Notes under the pieces: generated by a model
The model's database searches: none
The model's input: the letters and a program-made list of their open reading frames with translations, nothing else
What the model was told of the DNA's origin: nothing
Position numbers and translations under genes: made by a program
Assembly (NCBI RefSeq): GCF_000009365.1
Contig: NC_008260.1
Coordinates: forward strand, 2,265,001-2,329,000
DNA length: 64,000 nt
Source of the DNA: Alcanivorax borkumensis SK2
GTDB taxonomy: Bacteria > Pseudomonadota > Gammaproteobacteria > Pseudomonadales > Alcanivoracaceae
Reading direction: 5' to 3'
In this document: positions 34,530 to 45,339 of the stretch, in pieces
How the letters are laid out: each line of letters begins with the position of its first letter
Position numbering within the stretch: position 1 is the first letter of the stretch

Positions 34530-35570
34530 ATGCAGATCGGACCCTATAACCTGCCGAACTCCTTGATTCTAGCCCCCATGGCCGGCGTCACGGACCGCCC
34601 ATTCCGGCGCTTGTGCAGAGACCTGGGGGCCGGCCTGCTGGTGTCGGAAATGGTGACCTCGGACACCCGTCTGTGGAACTCTCGAAAGTCTCGCCAACGG
34701 TTAGACCATAGCGGCGAACCAGGCCCCATCTCGGTACAGATCGCCGGCGGAGAGCCGGCAATGCTGGCAGAGGCGGCCCGCGCCAACGTGGAGCATGGCG
34801 CCCAGATTATTGACATCAATATGGGCTGCCCGGCGAAAAAAGTGTGCAAACGCGCCGCGGGGTCTGCCCTGCTAGCCGACCCGGACCTAGTCGCGCGCAT
34901 CCTCGATGCAGTGACTCAGGCTGTAAATGTCCCCGTTACCCTGAAAATCCGTACCGGCCCTGATCGCGATCAGCGCAATGCCATCGACATTGCCCGCATC
35001 GCCGAAACTGCGGGCATTCAAGCCCTTGCCATTCACGGGCGCACCCGCGCCGACAAGTTCAACGGTGACGCCGAATACGCCACTATCAAACAGGTGGTGG
35101 ATGCGGTGAACATTCCGATCATGGCCAATGGAGACGTGGATAGTCCGGAAAAAGCCAAACGGGTACTGGAATCCACCGGCGCCGATGGTATCATGATCGG
35201 CCGCGCTGCTCAGGGTAACCCGTGGATCTTCCGGGACACCCTGTATTACCTCGAGCACGGCTCGCTGCCCGCAGCGCCGTTAGTAACGGAAGTCCATGAT
35301 TGCGTGCAACAGCACCTGTACGAACTGCATGATTTTTATGGTGAGTTCATGGGGGTACGTATCGCACGCAAGCACCTGGGCTGGTACACACAGAACCTGC
35401 CCAATGGGGAAGACTTCCGGCGCGGGTTTAACACACTGGAAAATGCCACCGATCAACGCGTGGCAATCGAGCAGTTTTTCCAACAGATAAGCGCCACTAC
35501 CGACCGAGTTCGCTTCGGTCGTTATGGCGAGGTGTCTGCCCGGAAGAAAAACGGAGCCCTGGCCGCATGA
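34530..35570 (+). CDS. dusB: tRNA-dihydrouridine synthase B
   Basis: Flavin-dependent reduction of uridine in tRNA. 346 aa. Begins [20 protein letters not shown]. Catalytic Cys in [22 protein letters not shown]-site residues in [29 protein letters not shown] and [13 protein letters not shown]. Its stop overlaps the fis start (ATGA), the classic dusB-fis operon. Confidence 0.96.
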   Translation: MQIGPYNLPNSLILAPMAGVTDRPFRRLCRDLGAGLLVSEMVTSDTRLWNSRKSRQRLDHSGEPGPISVQIAGGEPAMLAEAARANVEHGAQIIDINMGCPAKKVCKRAAGSALLADPDLVARILDAVTQAVNVPVTLKIRTGPDRDQRNAIDIARIAETAGIQALAIHGRTRADKFNGDAEYATIKQVVDAVNIPIMANGDVDSPEKAKRVLESTGADGIMIGRAAQGNPWIFRDTLYYLEHGSLPAAPLVTEVHDCVQQHLYELHDFYGEFMGVRIARKHLGWYTQNLPNGEDFRRGFNTLENATDQRVAIEQFFQQISATTDRVRFGRYGEVSARKKNGALAA

Positions 35571-35899
35571 CCCTTTCTTCAGTTAACACAGCCGCTGCAC
35601 GGACACTTACTGAAATGAACACCGCTGAAGCACGAAAGCAGCCGCATCTTACTATTGCGCGCAGCGAAACCCACGACACGCTGCGCAATTGTGTGCGACG
35701 TTCGCTAAACGATTATTTCAACCAGCTGGACGGCGAAGCCGTGAGCGAGCTCTACCCGATGGTGCTGGCTGAAATGGAAATTCCCCTGCTTGAGAAAGTG
35801 CTCGAGTACACCCGTGGTAACCAGACCAAAGCCGCTGAGCTACTGGGCCTGAACCGCGGCACTCTGCGCAAGAAACTCAAGCAGTACGGTCTATTGTAA
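35567..35899 (+). CDS. fis: DNA-binding protein Fis
   Basis: Nucleoid protein and transcription factor. 110 aa, slightly longer than the 98-aa E. coli protein because of the N-terminal region. The C-terminal helix-turn-helix reads [20 protein letters not shown]. The preceding helix [17 protein letters not shown] forms the dimer core. Coupled to dusB by a 4-bp overlap; terminated by a strong hairpin. Confidence 0.96.
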   Translation: MTLSSVNTAAARTLTEMNTAEARKQPHLTIARSETHDTLRNCVRRSLNDYFNQLDGEAVSELYPMVLAEMEIPLLEKVLEYTRGNQTKAAELLGLNRGTLRKKLKQYGLL

Positions 35900-35916
35900 T
35901 ACAGACCCGTAACACC

Positions 35917-35945
35917 AAGGGCAGTGACCACACTGCCCTTTTTTT
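35917..35945 (+). terminator. Intrinsic terminator after fis
   Basis: AAGGGCAGTG / CACTGCCCTT stem, ACCA loop, then a T-run of seven. Starts 18 nt after the fis stop. Confidence 0.93.
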
Positions 35946-35993
35946 GTTTCTAGCCCTCGTATTAATTAAGACTTCGCAACTTGGTGAAACCCC

Positions 35994-37571
35994 ATGAGCA
36001 ATGTTGAACGTGCACTGATCAGTGTTTCCGATAAAACCGGTATCGTCGAATTCGCCCAGGCCCTAGCTGACAAGGGCGTGGAACTGCTGTCCACAGGCGG
36101 GACCTTCAAGAAACTGCAGGAGGCCGGCATCGCCGTACGCGAAGTCTCCGACTACACCGGTTTCCCGGAAATGATGGCCGGCCGGGTAAAAACCCTGCAC
36201 CCTAAAGTGCACGGCGGCATCCTTGGCCGTCGCGGCCAGGACGAACAGGTCATGGCCGACAACGACATCAGCCCCATTGATCTGGTGGTGGTCAACCTTT
36301 ACCCCTTCGAGGCCACCGTGGCCAACCCGGATTGCTCTCTGGAGGACGCCATCGAGAACATCGACATTGGCGGTCCGACCATGGTTCGTTCTGCCGCCAA
36401 GAACAATGCCAGCGTTGGCATTGTGACTGATGCCGCCGACTACCAGCGCGTACTCGACGACATGGCCGCCAACAACGGCGCGCTGTCTGATGACTTGCGT
36501 TTTGACCTGGCCATCAAAGCGTTCGAGCACACCGCCGCCTATGACAGTGCCATTGCCAACTACTTTGGCAAGAAAGTCGAAGGACAGGATGGTATGAGCA
36601 ATCTGGACTTCCCGCGCACCATTAACCTGAACTTCGAAAAAACCCAGAACATGCGTTATGGCGAGAACCCGCACCAGAAAGCGGCCTTCTACACCGAGCG
36701 CAACCCGGCCCCGGCATCCATCGCCACCGCGAAACAGCTGCAGGGCAAAGAACTAAGCTACAACAACATCGCTGATACCGACGCCGCACTGGAATGCGTA
36801 AAAGGCTTCACCAAGCCGGCCTGTGTAATCGTCAAGCACGCCAACCCCTGTGGGGTGGCGGTGAGCCTAGATGGCATTACCACAGCTTATGATCTGGCCT
36901 TCGCCACCGATACCGAATCCGCCTTCGGCGGCATCATCGCCTTCAACCGCAAGCTGGATGCCGCCACCGCCCAGGCCATCGTTGATCGCCAGTTTGTCGA
37001 AGTGATTATCGCCCCCAGCGCCACAGAAGAAGCCCTGGCCATCACCGCCGCCAAAAAGAATGTGCGAGTACTGGTGTGTGGTGAAATGGAGGGTGTAGCG
37101 GCTTCTGGCCTGGACTACAAACGCGTCAACGGCGGGCTACTGGTGCAAGATCGCGATCTCGGCATGATCACCGAAGGTGAATTGAAGGTGGTCACCAAGC
37201 GCGCGCCCACTGAAGCCGAAATGCACGACCTGATCTTCGCTTGGAAAGTGGCTAAGTTCGTCAAATCCAATGCCATTGTTTACGCCAAAGATCGTCAAAC
37301 CGTAGGCGTGGGCGCCGGCCAGATGAGCCGGGTCAACTCTGCGCGCATTGCGGCTATCAAAGCAGAACATGCTGGCCTGCAAGTGAAAGGCTCCGTAATG
37401 GCCTCCGATGCTTTCTTCCCGTTCCGCGATGGCATCGACAACGCGGCTAAGGTAGGAATCAGCTGCGTAATCCAGCCCGGCGGCTCGATTCGCGATGAAG
37501 AAGTTATTGCCGCCGCCGACGAAGCCGGCATGGCCATGGTCTTCACCGGCATGCGCCATTTCAGGCATTAA
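35994..37571 (+). CDS. purH: Bifunctional AICAR transformylase/IMP cyclohydrolase
   Basis: Last two steps of purine synthesis to IMP. 525 aa. Residues 1-200 hold the cyclohydrolase (MGS-like) domain with [19 protein letters not shown] and [18 protein letters not shown]. The C-terminal transformylase has the Lys-His catalytic region [14 protein letters not shown] and ends FTGMRHFRH, the conserved tail. Upstream of purD in the usual order. Confidence 0.97.
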   Translation: MSNVERALISVSDKTGIVEFAQALADKGVELLSTGGTFKKLQEAGIAVREVSDYTGFPEMMAGRVKTLHPKVHGGILGRRGQDEQVMADNDISPIDLVVVNLYPFEATVANPDCSLEDAIENIDIGGPTMVRSAAKNNASVGIVTDAADYQRVLDDMAANNGALSDDLRFDLAIKAFEHTAAYDSAIANYFGKKVEGQDGMSNLDFPRTINLNFEKTQNMRYGENPHQKAAFYTERNPAPASIATAKQLQGKELSYNNIADTDAALECVKGFTKPACVIVKHANPCGVAVSLDGITTAYDLAFATDTESAFGGIIAFNRKLDAATAQAIVDRQFVEVIIAPSATEEALAITAAKKNVRVLVCGEMEGVAASGLDYKRVNGGLLVQDRDLGMITEGELKVVTKRAPTEAEMHDLIFAWKVAKFVKSNAIVYAKDRQTVGVGAGQMSRVNSARIAAIKAEHAGLQVKGSVMASDAFFPFRDGIDNAAKVGISCVIQPGGSIRDEEVIAAADEAGMAMVFTGMRHFRH

Positions 37572-37578
37572 CGCTGGC

Positions 37579-37633
37579 CGCCAGACGTCCAACGCATGAA
37601 GCGACCCTCCGGTCCCGCGTTGGACCTCTGGCG
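37579..37633. repeat. Long inverted repeat between purH and purD
   Basis: CGCCAGACGTCCAACGC and GCGTTGGACCTCTGGCG pair at 16 of 17 positions around a 21-nt loop. It starts 8 bp after the purH stop. There is no T-run, so it probably is an intercistronic mRNA hairpin or weak terminator between the two purine genes. Confidence 0.6.
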
Positions 37634-37697
37634 TCAAGCTCGTCGCCGATCACGACACGCGATCAGGATTAACCATTCATAGCAAATGGATCACCCC

Positions 37698-38984
37698 ATG
37701 AAGGTACTCATCATTGGCGGCGGTGGCCGCGAGCATGCCCTGGCATGGAAAGTGGCTCAAGCCGAGCAGGTAGAAACCGTCTTCGTTGCCCCCGGCAACG
37801 CGGGTACCGCCCGCGAAGCCAAGCTCGAAAATGTGGCCCTGGACGTACTGGATCAACCCGGGCTGCTGGCCTTTGCCAAAGACAATAGCATCGACCTGAC
37901 CATTGTTGGCCCGGAAGCGCCACTGGTAGAGGGTTTGGTCGACACCTTCCAGGAAAATGGCCTGAAGTGCTTCGGTCCGAACAAGGCTGCAGCACAACTG
38001 GAAGGCTCCAAAGCCTTCACCAAAGACTTTCTGGCCCGGCAGAACATTCCCACCGGCGCCTACGGCAACTTCACTGACATGGATGAAGCGCTGGCCTACG
38101 TGCGCGAACAGGGCGCTCCTATCGTGATCAAGGCCGATGGGCTGGCCGCAGGCAAAGGTGTGATCGTCGCCATGACTCTGCAGGAAGCGGAAGATGCCGT
38201 ACGCGACATGCTTGACGGCAACAAATTTGGCGATGCCGGCCACCGTGTAGTGGTCGAAGAGTTTCTCGAAGGCGAAGAGGCCAGCTTCATCGTCATGGTC
38301 GATGGCAAAAACGTTCTGCCCATGGCTACCAGCCAGGATCACAAGCGAGCCGGCGACGGCGACACGGGCCCCAACACCGGCGGCATGGGCGCTTACTCCC
38401 CGGCGCCGGTGGTCACCGACGCGGTCTACAAACGCATCATGGACGAAGTCATCACCCCCACCGTAGAAGGCATGGCCGCCGAAGGCATGCCCTACACCGG
38501 CTTCCTCTACGCGGGCTTGATGATCAACCCAGACGGTGCCCCCAAAGTAATCGAATACAATTGCCGCTTCGGCGACCCGGAAACTCAGCCCATCATGATG
38601 CGCCTGCAGTCCGACCTGGCTGCGCTATGTCTGGCCGCGCTGGAAGGTAAGCTGGATCAGGCCGAGATTCAATGGGATCCACGTCCCACGCTAGGTGTGG
38701 TAATGGCCGCTGGCGGCTACCCGGATAGCTACGACAAGGGGGATGCCATCAAGGGGCTGGATCAGGCCGATTCTGATACTGTGAAGGTCTTCCACGCCGG
38801 GACCGCCGAACAAGACGGCCAGGTGGTTACCAGTGGCGGGCGGGTGCTCTGCATCACCGGTGTCGGCGACACCGTCGGTGAAGCCCAGGCCAATGCCTAC
38901 GAGGGTGTGAAGCAGATCACATGGCGTAATGCCCAGTATCGTTCCGACATTGGCTACCGTGCAGTGGCCCGCGAAAAAGCATAA
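37698..38984 (+). CDS. purD: Phosphoribosylamine-glycine ligase
   Basis: ATP-dependent formation of GAR, second step of purine synthesis. 428 aa from the ATG at 37698 ([20 protein letters not shown]), 8 nt after GGAT; an ATG four codons earlier is less likely. ATP-grasp features: [35 protein letters not shown] and [15 protein letters not shown]. Follows purH after a 126-bp gap with a hairpin. Confidence 0.96.
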   Translation: MKVLIIGGGGREHALAWKVAQAEQVETVFVAPGNAGTAREAKLENVALDVLDQPGLLAFAKDNSIDLTIVGPEAPLVEGLVDTFQENGLKCFGPNKAAAQLEGSKAFTKDFLARQNIPTGAYGNFTDMDEALAYVREQGAPIVIKADGLAAGKGVIVAMTLQEAEDAVRDMLDGNKFGDAGHRVVVEEFLEGEEASFIVMVDGKNVLPMATSQDHKRAGDGDTGPNTGGMGAYSPAPVVTDAVYKRIMDEVITPTVEGMAAEGMPYTGFLYAGLMINPDGAPKVIEYNCRFGDPETQPIMMRLQSDLAALCLAALEGKLDQAEIQWDPRPTLGVVMAAGGYPDSYDKGDAIKGLDQADSDTVKVFHAGTAEQDGQVVTSGGRVLCITGVGDTVGEAQANAYEGVKQITWRNAQYRSDIGYRAVAREKA

Positions 38985-39007
38985 AGTACAGGCAACTAAG
39001 AATTAAA

Positions 39008-39029
39008 GGTGAGCCGGCTCCGGCTCACC
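39008..39029 (+). terminator. Stem-loop after purD, possible weak terminator
   Basis: GGTGAGCCG / CGGCTCACC with a GCTC loop, 24 nt after the purD stop and 26 nt before the next start. No T-run follows, so read-through is likely. Confidence 0.4.
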
Positions 39030-39054
39030 CATCAACACACCTTCGGGGGTTGCC

Positions 39055-40122
39055 ATGTCGAATCAAACGGCGGATATGTCACGTCTTGAGAATTTCATTC
39101 CTTTTGACTGCCTGAGCGAATCCCACCGCAATGAAATCCAGGGCCAAATCAGCGTCATCAAGATTGCCCCTGGCCGGCTCCTGTTCAAGCGCGGCCAAAG
39201 CAGCGACAAGGCCTACTTCCTGATTAAAGGTTCGCTGGATCTCACCGATGCCAGTTTTCAGGTACGCCATTTTACCGCCGACGACGATGAAAATTACCTG
39301 GCTATCGACAACTACGCCGAACACACCATCAATGCGATAACCGCCGAAGCCACCACTTTGTATGCCATCGACCGCACCAAGCTCGACCTGCTGATGACGT
39401 GGACCCAAGCCGCCGAGTCCATGCTGGACGATGAGGACGATGCAAATGAACGGGACTGGATGGACGCGCTGCTTTCATCGGAACTGTTCTCAGCCGTGCC
39501 ACCGGCCATGATTCACAGCCTGTTCGTAAAATTCCAGGAACGCGAAGTTCAACTAGGTGAAGTCATTGTCAAAGAAGGCGACCACGGCGACACCCTGTTC
39601 GTGATCAAACAGGGCAAAGCCATGGTTACCCGCATCAAAGGTGCCAAGCAGGAAACTCTCGCCGCCCTCTCCGCCGGTCGCTTCTTCGGTGAGGATGCTT
39701 TGATCAGTGAAAGCCCTCGTAATGCCACCATTACCATGACCAGCGATGGCGTACTGATGTGCCTAGGGAAAAGTGACTTTCAAGCAATACTGCAAGATTC
39801 GGTGATTCGCCACCTCACCGAAGACGAACTGGACACCATGGTGCTTGAGGCAGAAGCAGCCTGCATCTTGGTGGATGTCCGCTTGCCCATGGAGTTTCGC
39901 CATGACCGAACTCCAGGCGCCCGCAACCTACCGCTCAATGAATTACGCCGCGAAGCTTTGAACTTAGAAAAGGATTTTTTCTACGTAGTATGCGGTGATG
40001 GTCGACGTAGCGAGCTCGGAGCCTATATCCTCTCCGAAGCAGGCTTAAGTGCCTATGTGCTTGACCGGGGAAAACCGACGGATGCAAAACAACAAACCCA
40101 TGCAAAGGCTATTCAAGCCTGA
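39055..40122 (+). CDS. Double cyclic-nucleotide-binding protein with C-terminal rhodanese domain
   Basis: 355 aa in three parts. Residues about 12-125 form a first, divergent cNMP-binding-like domain (RLLFKRGQSSDKAYFLIKGS). Residues about 140-265 form a second, better preserved one (VIVKEGDHGDTLFVIKQGKA, and FFGEDALISESPRNATITM, the phosphate-binding cassette). Residues 270-340 are a rhodanese domain with CILVDVRLPMEFRHDRTPGA and active-site-like VVCGDGRRSELG, Cys retained. It has no DNA-binding domain, so it is a signalling or sulfur-relay protein, not a Crp-type regulator. Its end overlaps the following hybrid kinase gene by about 40 bp. Confidence 0.87.
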   Translation: MSNQTADMSRLENFIPFDCLSESHRNEIQGQISVIKIAPGRLLFKRGQSSDKAYFLIKGSLDLTDASFQVRHFTADDDENYLAIDNYAEHTINAITAEATTLYAIDRTKLDLLMTWTQAAESMLDDEDDANERDWMDALLSSELFSAVPPAMIHSLFVKFQEREVQLGEVIVKEGDHGDTLFVIKQGKAMVTRIKGAKQETLAALSAGRFFGEDALISESPRNATITMTSDGVLMCLGKSDFQAILQDSVIRHLTEDELDTMVLEAEAACILVDVRLPMEFRHDRTPGARNLPLNELRREALNLEKDFFYVVCGDGRRSELGAYILSEAGLSAYVLDRGKPTDAKQQTHAKAIQA

Positions 40123-42895
40123 ATCGCTATTCTGGCTATTAGTCCTCGCGTTATGCGGCATAACCAATAGCGTTTTCGCAGATGCGCCTCCCCCTTTTGT
40201 GATTCACAGCGAACCGGATCAGGCTCGCATTACTATCTATTCCGAATATTACCGTGACGCCGACGGCAACAGCGATATCGACACCATCAGCCAACCGTCG
40301 ACCAGCAATCTTTTCCAGCCCGCCACACGCTACATTGAACGGCTAGGGATTTGTGATGGCAAATGGTGGGTACGCGTAGCCTTGCAGAATGAGCTGAGCA
40401 ACAGGCAAGACTACGCACTAATCCTCAAAGGCAACCCCGATGCCCGCGTGTTCCTTCCTGGCCCTAACGGCCATTACACCCAGGCCAGCGAAGATCAACG
40501 TATCCCCGGACGAAATGCCGGCTACCGACTACACCTACCTACCGGCGAACGGCAGCTGATCTACCTACAACTGCAGCCACAGGGATACCTCACCTATGGT
40601 CTAACCCTGAACAACATTAATGCCCACCTAAAACAACAGAGTGCTACCACCGCGGTGTACATGATTTTAACGGGCGCCTTACTCATTCTCGCTATCTACA
40701 ATCTAATGTCCGGCATCATGCGTGGTGAACAAACTTATTTTTATCATTGCGTATTTATTCTCAGCGTACTCGCTATCAGCTTAGTGCTGGCGGGATTCCT
40801 TCCCCAGTCACTGACAGAGAACAGCACCGTTCAGCCTCACATTTTGTTCTCTATGATAATGATCGCCCTGTTTGCCTCCACTGGAGTGGCACGCTCCTTC
40901 TTCGACCTGTCCGAGATAGCCCCTCTTTTGCATCGCATCACCCTAATAGTGAAGTGGGGAGCACTAGTCGTAATCCCCCTAACACTGTTGCTACCGGTTG
41001 GGCTGGCCGCTGGCACCAGCTTTGTCCTCGCTAGTTTAGCCGTATTGTTGTTACTGATTCTCGGCTATATCAGTTGGCAGCGAGAATTAAATGATGGCGG
41101 GTTATTTTTCCTTACCTCCGTACTGGCCAGCGGCCCCGTCATGTTAGTGTGCCTGGCCTACTTGGGTGTTCTGCAAACCAGTGCGGAACTGCCGCAATGG
41201 TTACTGGCCAGCACCATTCTAGAAGCGGTGACGCTGGAGGTCGGTTTACGGCTCAGCCATCGCCATCAGGCGCTCCTTCATATCGAGCAAAAACGTTCAC
41301 AAACCGTGGCGGAAACCGTGGATGCCACCCGCCGGGAAACCCTGTCACGGATCGGCCATGATGTCCGCACCCCTCTCAGCGGTATTCTCGGTATGTCGGA
41401 GATTCTGGCTGACACCCCGCTAACACCCAACCAGCGCGAATGTGTAAGCGCCATCCAGAATGCCGGCGACAATCTGCTGCGCATCATCAATGACGTGCTT
41501 GAGCATTCCCAACTTTCCACCAGTGGCAAAGACATCAACCATAGCGCACTGGATATTCACGATCTGATCATGGAAGCCATCGATTTATTCAAAGAGCGGG
41601 CCGAAGAAAAGCAGATCGAATTGATTACCCATGTTCATACTAACGTGCCCAGCCGAGTCATTGGGGATGCCGGGCGGCTTCGCCAGATCGTCATCAACTT
41701 AATGGGCGCCCTGATTCGTCACGGCTACCCCGGAGAGCTGGTTATCGACGTTTCCATGGAGCCCACCGGCCAGGCAGATCGGGTGCGCTTCGGCTTCACC
41801 GGCAGCGCCATGAACGAAGAAACACTGGAGCGACTGCGCGACAACCAAAGGCAGAACAAGAGCAGCCATCTGAGCCTGGCCATTGCCGAGCAGCTGATAG
41901 AAGTGCTAGGCGGGCGCATGGGCACTCTGCAAGATCATAGAGATGTACACTATTGGTTCGTAGTATCTCTGCCGGCGGAAAATACCTCGACCCCCAACGC
42001 CAACGTGGACACCTCCCTCCTCGCCGGACGCAGCCTTCTAGTGGTCGACGATTCCATTACCGTGACCCGGGTACTGCGTCACCATGCGCTGTCCTGGGGC
42101 ATGCGTGTCACTGCCTGCCACGACCCCCGCGAAGCACTGGCTTCACTGCGAACCCAGGCCAATATCAATGAGCCGTACGATGTAGTGGTGCTCGACCATC
42201 ACATGCCAGGCATCGACGGCATGCAGTTGGCTGCTCGTATCCATGAAGACCCGGTCATCATGCATCCCACCGTGCTAGTGATGTTAACCGGCATCAACAA
42301 TGCCCCCACCGCCACCCAGGCCCGCAACGTGGGTATCCACCGGGTACTATCAAAGCCGGTTTCTGCCCCACGGCTGCGTCAGGCCCTGGCGGAAGAACTT
42401 GGACTTTGCCATCAGATCGCAACCGTGCAGCCCGAGCCTCAGCGCAAACTGGATCCAGGGCTGAAACTGCTGGTGGCGGAGGACCATTACCTTAGCCAGA
42501 AAGTGATTCGCGGCATGCTGGGTAAATTAGGCCTGAAAGCAGACATCGCCTCCAACGGCAAGGAAGCGCTAGAGCTGGCTAGCAAGACACGTTACGACCT
42601 CATTTTAATGGATTGCGAAATGCCGGAAATGGATGGCTTTGAAGCCACTCGCATGATTCGCGAGCACGAACAGAAACAAGACCTTCCGGCGGTACCGATT
42701 GTGGCGTTAACCGCACACATTCTGCGTGAGCACAAGGACCGCAGCCTAGCCGCCGGCATGAACGCCCACCTACCCAAGCCCGTGGAGCTAAACGTATTAC
42801 GCAATACCCTCGTGCGTTTTACCCAATCCGCCCCTCCGGAGACAGCTCAGCAACCCTCCAACGCAGCACACACAACTGAGCAGACCAATGGATGA
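40082..42895 (+). CDS. 7TM hybrid sensor with degenerate kinase domain and two receivers
   Basis: 937 aa from the ATG at 40082; an upstream ATG at 40049 and one at 40100 are also in frame. Signal peptide ending NSVFA, a periplasmic 7TMR-DISMED2-type domain (about 25-185), seven membrane segments (about 190-395), a HisKA domain with His426 (RIGHDVRTPLSGILG), then an ATPase-like domain that has lost key residues: the N-box reads INLMGALIRHG, the G1 position FTGSAMN and the G2 position SSHLSLAIA. Two receivers follow, with Asp705 (VVVLDHHMPGIDG) and Asp844 (LILMDCEMPEMDG), both intact. It probably relays or accepts phosphate from another kinase. No output domain is present. Confidence 0.86.
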   Translation: MQNNKPMQRLFKPESLFWLLVLALCGITNSVFADAPPPFVIHSEPDQARITIYSEYYRDADGNSDIDTISQPSTSNLFQPATRYIERLGICDGKWWVRVALQNELSNRQDYALILKGNPDARVFLPGPNGHYTQASEDQRIPGRNAGYRLHLPTGERQLIYLQLQPQGYLTYGLTLNNINAHLKQQSATTAVYMILTGALLILAIYNLMSGIMRGEQTYFYHCVFILSVLAISLVLAGFLPQSLTENSTVQPHILFSMIMIALFASTGVARSFFDLSEIAPLLHRITLIVKWGALVVIPLTLLLPVGLAAGTSFVLASLAVLLLLILGYISWQRELNDGGLFFLTSVLASGPVMLVCLAYLGVLQTSAELPQWLLASTILEAVTLEVGLRLSHRHQALLHIEQKRSQTVAETVDATRRETLSRIGHDVRTPLSGILGMSEILADTPLTPNQRECVSAIQNAGDNLLRIINDVLEHSQLSTSGKDINHSALDIHDLIMEAIDLFKERAEEKQIELITHVHTNVPSRVIGDAGRLRQIVINLMGALIRHGYPGELVIDVSMEPTGQADRVRFGFTGSAMNEETLERLRDNQRQNKSSHLSLAIAEQLIEVLGGRMGTLQDHRDVHYWFVVSLPAENTSTPNANVDTSLLAGRSLLVVDDSITVTRVLRHHALSWGMRVTACHDPREALASLRTQANINEPYDVVVLDHHMPGIDGMQLAARIHEDPVIMHPTVLVMLTGINNAPTATQARNVGIHRVLSKPVSAPRLRQALAEELGLCHQIATVQPEPQRKLDPGLKLLVAEDHYLSQKVIRGMLGKLGLKADIASNGKEALELASKTRYDLILMDCEMPEMDGFEATRMIREHEQKQDLPAVPIVALTAHILREHKDRSLAAGMNAHLPKPVELNVLRNTLVRFTQSAPPETAQQPSNAAHTTEQTNG

Positions 42896-42925
42896 AATCC
42901 TAGGCTCAAAGCCATCAACCCCGAG

Positions 42926-44407
42926 TCACCCCCCGGCACTGACTGCTCGCCCCTGACACCATTGCCGCAGACGGCCCAGCGATTCCGCCATGGTTACCGA
43001 CAACGGCACCGTGGCCGCCAGCTCCGCTTCCAGCAAGGCCTGATCCAGGGGCTGATTTGCCGCCCCTGCACTGTATAACCCGGCCACCACCGCTTGCTCG
43101 ATCTCGGCACCAGTAAAACCATCGCTGCACTGAGCTAGACGGGACAAATCGAAGGCATTGGTCTGCTGCCCACGTTTGTTCAAGTGGATGCAGAAAATAT
43201 CTTTGCGCACCTCACAGGAAGGCAAATCAACAAAGAAAATTTCGTCCAGTCGACCCTTGCGAATAAGCTCTGGAGGCAACCGTTCAATATCGTTAGCCGT
43301 CGCCACCATAAAGACTTTGCTGCGGTTTTCTGCCATCCACGTTAACAACGTGCCCAACACCCGGCGCGAAGTACCCCCATCGTTATCTCCTACCGCAATG
43401 CCCTTCTCGATTTCGTCTATCCACAACACACAAGGCGACATAGTTTCCGCCATCGCCAACGCCTCACGCACATTGCGCTCGGACTCACCGAAAAATTTGT
43501 TGTATATGGCGCCCATATCCAACCGCAACAATGGTAAGCCCCAAAGCCCCGCCACCGACTTGGCGGCCAAGCTTTTACCACCACCCTGCACACCTACCAG
43601 CATCACCCCACGGGGCGAGTCGATAGCTTGGCCCTGACCATCCTGAAAGGCGCCTTCGCGCTTGCCCAACCAATCTTTCAGGCCCTGCAGCCCACCCACA
43701 TTGGCAAAGCTGTCGGTGTCGTATTCATAGCTAAGCACCCCGTCCATTTCCATTAGTGCAAACTTGGCCTTATTCACCTCCGGCAAGTCTTCCTCGGTGA
43801 TAGCCCCATCATGGATAATAGCCCCACGGGCCAGTTTGCGAGCATCCTCCACGCTCAACCCACGTAAATTGCGCACCAAACGCTCCAATGAAGCTCTGTC
43901 GGCACGAACCCGCTCGCCGCGTTCCTTTTTGAAGCGGCGCGCTTCATCCTGAACAATATGCTCCAGCTGCTTTTCATCCGGCATAGACAAATTAAAACGC
44001 GTACAGTAGCGGCGTAACTCAGGCGGGATGGTGAATTCGTGGCTAACCAGCACCAAGGTGTGGTGTAAACGCTCATGATGAAGCGCGATTTCCTTGATTA
44101 AGCGTATAGGCTTTGGCTCCCCATCCAGATAGGGATGCAAATCACACAGCGCATAGATGCCCGGTTCGTTAGTAGCGCGAATCTGTCCCAGCATGGCATC
44201 GGGCTCAATGGTGTGTTTTTGGCTGGGGCTCTGTTCCAACTCCAGCCTGCGTAAGCCATCCACCGCATTCCAGGCAAACACTGGTCGGCCCTCAAGCATG
44301 CCCAAGCGACGAATCAAATCCAGCGCCCGCAGCTCTTCCCAGGTTTCAATCACCACAATGGGATAGCGGGACTCCAACAGCATCTTCAGGTCATTCAGGT
44401 CACTCAT
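42926..44407 (-). CDS. AAA+ ATPase of the Ycf46 type
   Basis: 493 aa. A divergent N-terminal half (about 1-230; MSDLNDLKMLLESRYPIVVI) precedes the AAA+ domain with Walker A GVQGGGKSLAAKSVAG (about 270), Walker B CVLWIDEIEKGIAVGD, sensor 1 VATANDIERLPPELIRKGR with the arginine finger, and the C-terminal lid. Similar to chloroplast/cyanobacterial Ycf46 and to bacterial orphan AAA proteins; in the cell it is of unknown function. Convergent with the hybrid sensor and divergent from coq7. Confidence 0.87.
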   Translation of the reverse strand: MSDLNDLKMLLESRYPIVVIETWEELRALDLIRRLGMLEGRPVFAWNAVDGLRRLELEQSPSQKHTIEPDAMLGQIRATNEPGIYALCDLHPYLDGEPKPIRLIKEIALHHERLHHTLVLVSHEFTIPPELRRYCTRFNLSMPDEKQLEHIVQDEARRFKKERGERVRADRASLERLVRNLRGLSVEDARKLARGAIIHDGAITEEDLPEVNKAKFALMEMDGVLSYEYDTDSFANVGGLQGLKDWLGKREGAFQDGQGQAIDSPRGVMLVGVQGGGKSLAAKSVAGLWGLPLLRLDMGAIYNKFFGESERNVREALAMAETMSPCVLWIDEIEKGIAVGDNDGGTSRRVLGTLLTWMAENRSKVFMVATANDIERLPPELIRKGRLDEIFFVDLPSCEVRKDIFCIHLNKRGQQTNAFDLSRLAQCSDGFTGAEIEQAVVAGLYSAGAANQPLDQALLEAELAATVPLSVTMAESLGRLRQWCQGRAVSAGG

Positions 44408-44572
44408 GCATTATTGCTTGCACGCTTCACGCAATACGCTGGCACACAGGCCCTTGTTATGTTGTCTAGTCGGTAGGGTGCTTCAATTCAGCCATTCTTA
44501 GGCTACACTAGGAGCCACTCACTTTTCACGCTGCAAGCCTTTGGCTTGCTTGCCTGCCAGCGATAATTTGCC

Positions 44573-45232
44573 ATGACTGAACGCCGACTGTCTCCTCTGG
44601 ACAAGCTACTCGCCCGCGCTGATAACGCCCTGCGAACCCTGACCCCTGGCACCACCCAGGCAGAGCGAACGCCCGCCCATGCCGCTCCAGCGCCGGACGC
44701 CCCGGAAGCCGGCACCCTGCCCAGCGACCAGCGCCGACACGTGCTGGGGCTAATGCGTATTAACCATACCGGAGAAGTCTGCGCCCAGGCGCTCTATCAA
44801 GGCCAAGCCAGTACCGCCAGCCTGCCGCATATTCGCCACGCCATGGAAGAATCCGCACGGGAAGAGGAAGACCATCTAGCCTGGTGCGAAGAGCGCATTC
44901 AGGAGCTCGGCGGCGTGCCCAGCAAGCTTAATCCACTGTTCTATGCCATGAGCTATGCAGTGGGCGCCACCGCTGGCCTGATCGGCGACCGCTGGAGCCT
45001 AGGCTTTGTCACCGAAACAGAGAATCAAGTAGTCAAACATCTGGAATCCCACCTGTACCAGGTGCCAGAAAGCGACCTGCGCACCCGCGCCATTCTTGAG
45101 CAAATGAAAACCGACGAACTCAAGCACGCGGTCACCGCTAAGGACGCCGGCGGCGCCGACCTCCCCTCACCGGTACGCCACGCCATGACGCTAATGAGTA
45201 AGGTGATGACATTCACCACCTACAGGATCTAA
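44573..45232 (+). CDS. coq7: Demethoxyubiquinol hydroxylase Coq7
   Basis: Di-iron hydroxylase of ubiquinone synthesis. 219 aa. Metal ligands: Glu in [18 protein letters not shown], Glu-Glu-x-x-His in [17 protein letters not shown], and [10 protein letters not shown] near the C-terminus. A proline-rich disordered stretch (about 30-55) lies before the domain. Followed by a bidirectional terminator. Confidence 0.94.
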   Translation: MTERRLSPLDKLLARADNALRTLTPGTTQAERTPAHAAPAPDAPEAGTLPSDQRRHVLGLMRINHTGEVCAQALYQGQASTASLPHIRHAMEESAREEEDHLAWCEERIQELGGVPSKLNPLFYAMSYAVGATAGLIGDRWSLGFVTETENQVVKHLESHLYQVPESDLRTRAILEQMKTDELKHAVTAKDAGGADLPSPVRHAMTLMSKVMTFTTYRI

Positions 45233-45270
45233 TCAACGCTCTAACCACTCTGTAGCCGGCGTCCAGCAAC

Positions 45271-45306
45271 AAAAAAAGCCGCACCCTGTACGGGCGCGGC
45301 TTTTTT
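45271..45306. terminator. Bidirectional terminator between coq7 and speD (shared hairpin family, copy 4)
   Basis: AAAAAAAGCCGC(A)CCC / GGG(C)GCGGCTTTTTT with a small TGTA-containing loop. The A-run on the left and T-run on the right serve both convergent genes. Confidence 0.9.
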
Positions 45307-45339
45307 ATTCTGCGTGTTACGTGGAAGCTTGCTGCAGGC

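Noticed and set aside
39880..40010. Rhodanese domain thought to lack its active-site cysteine
   Set aside because: The loop VVCGDGRRSELG retains the Cys, so the domain is not obviously dead.
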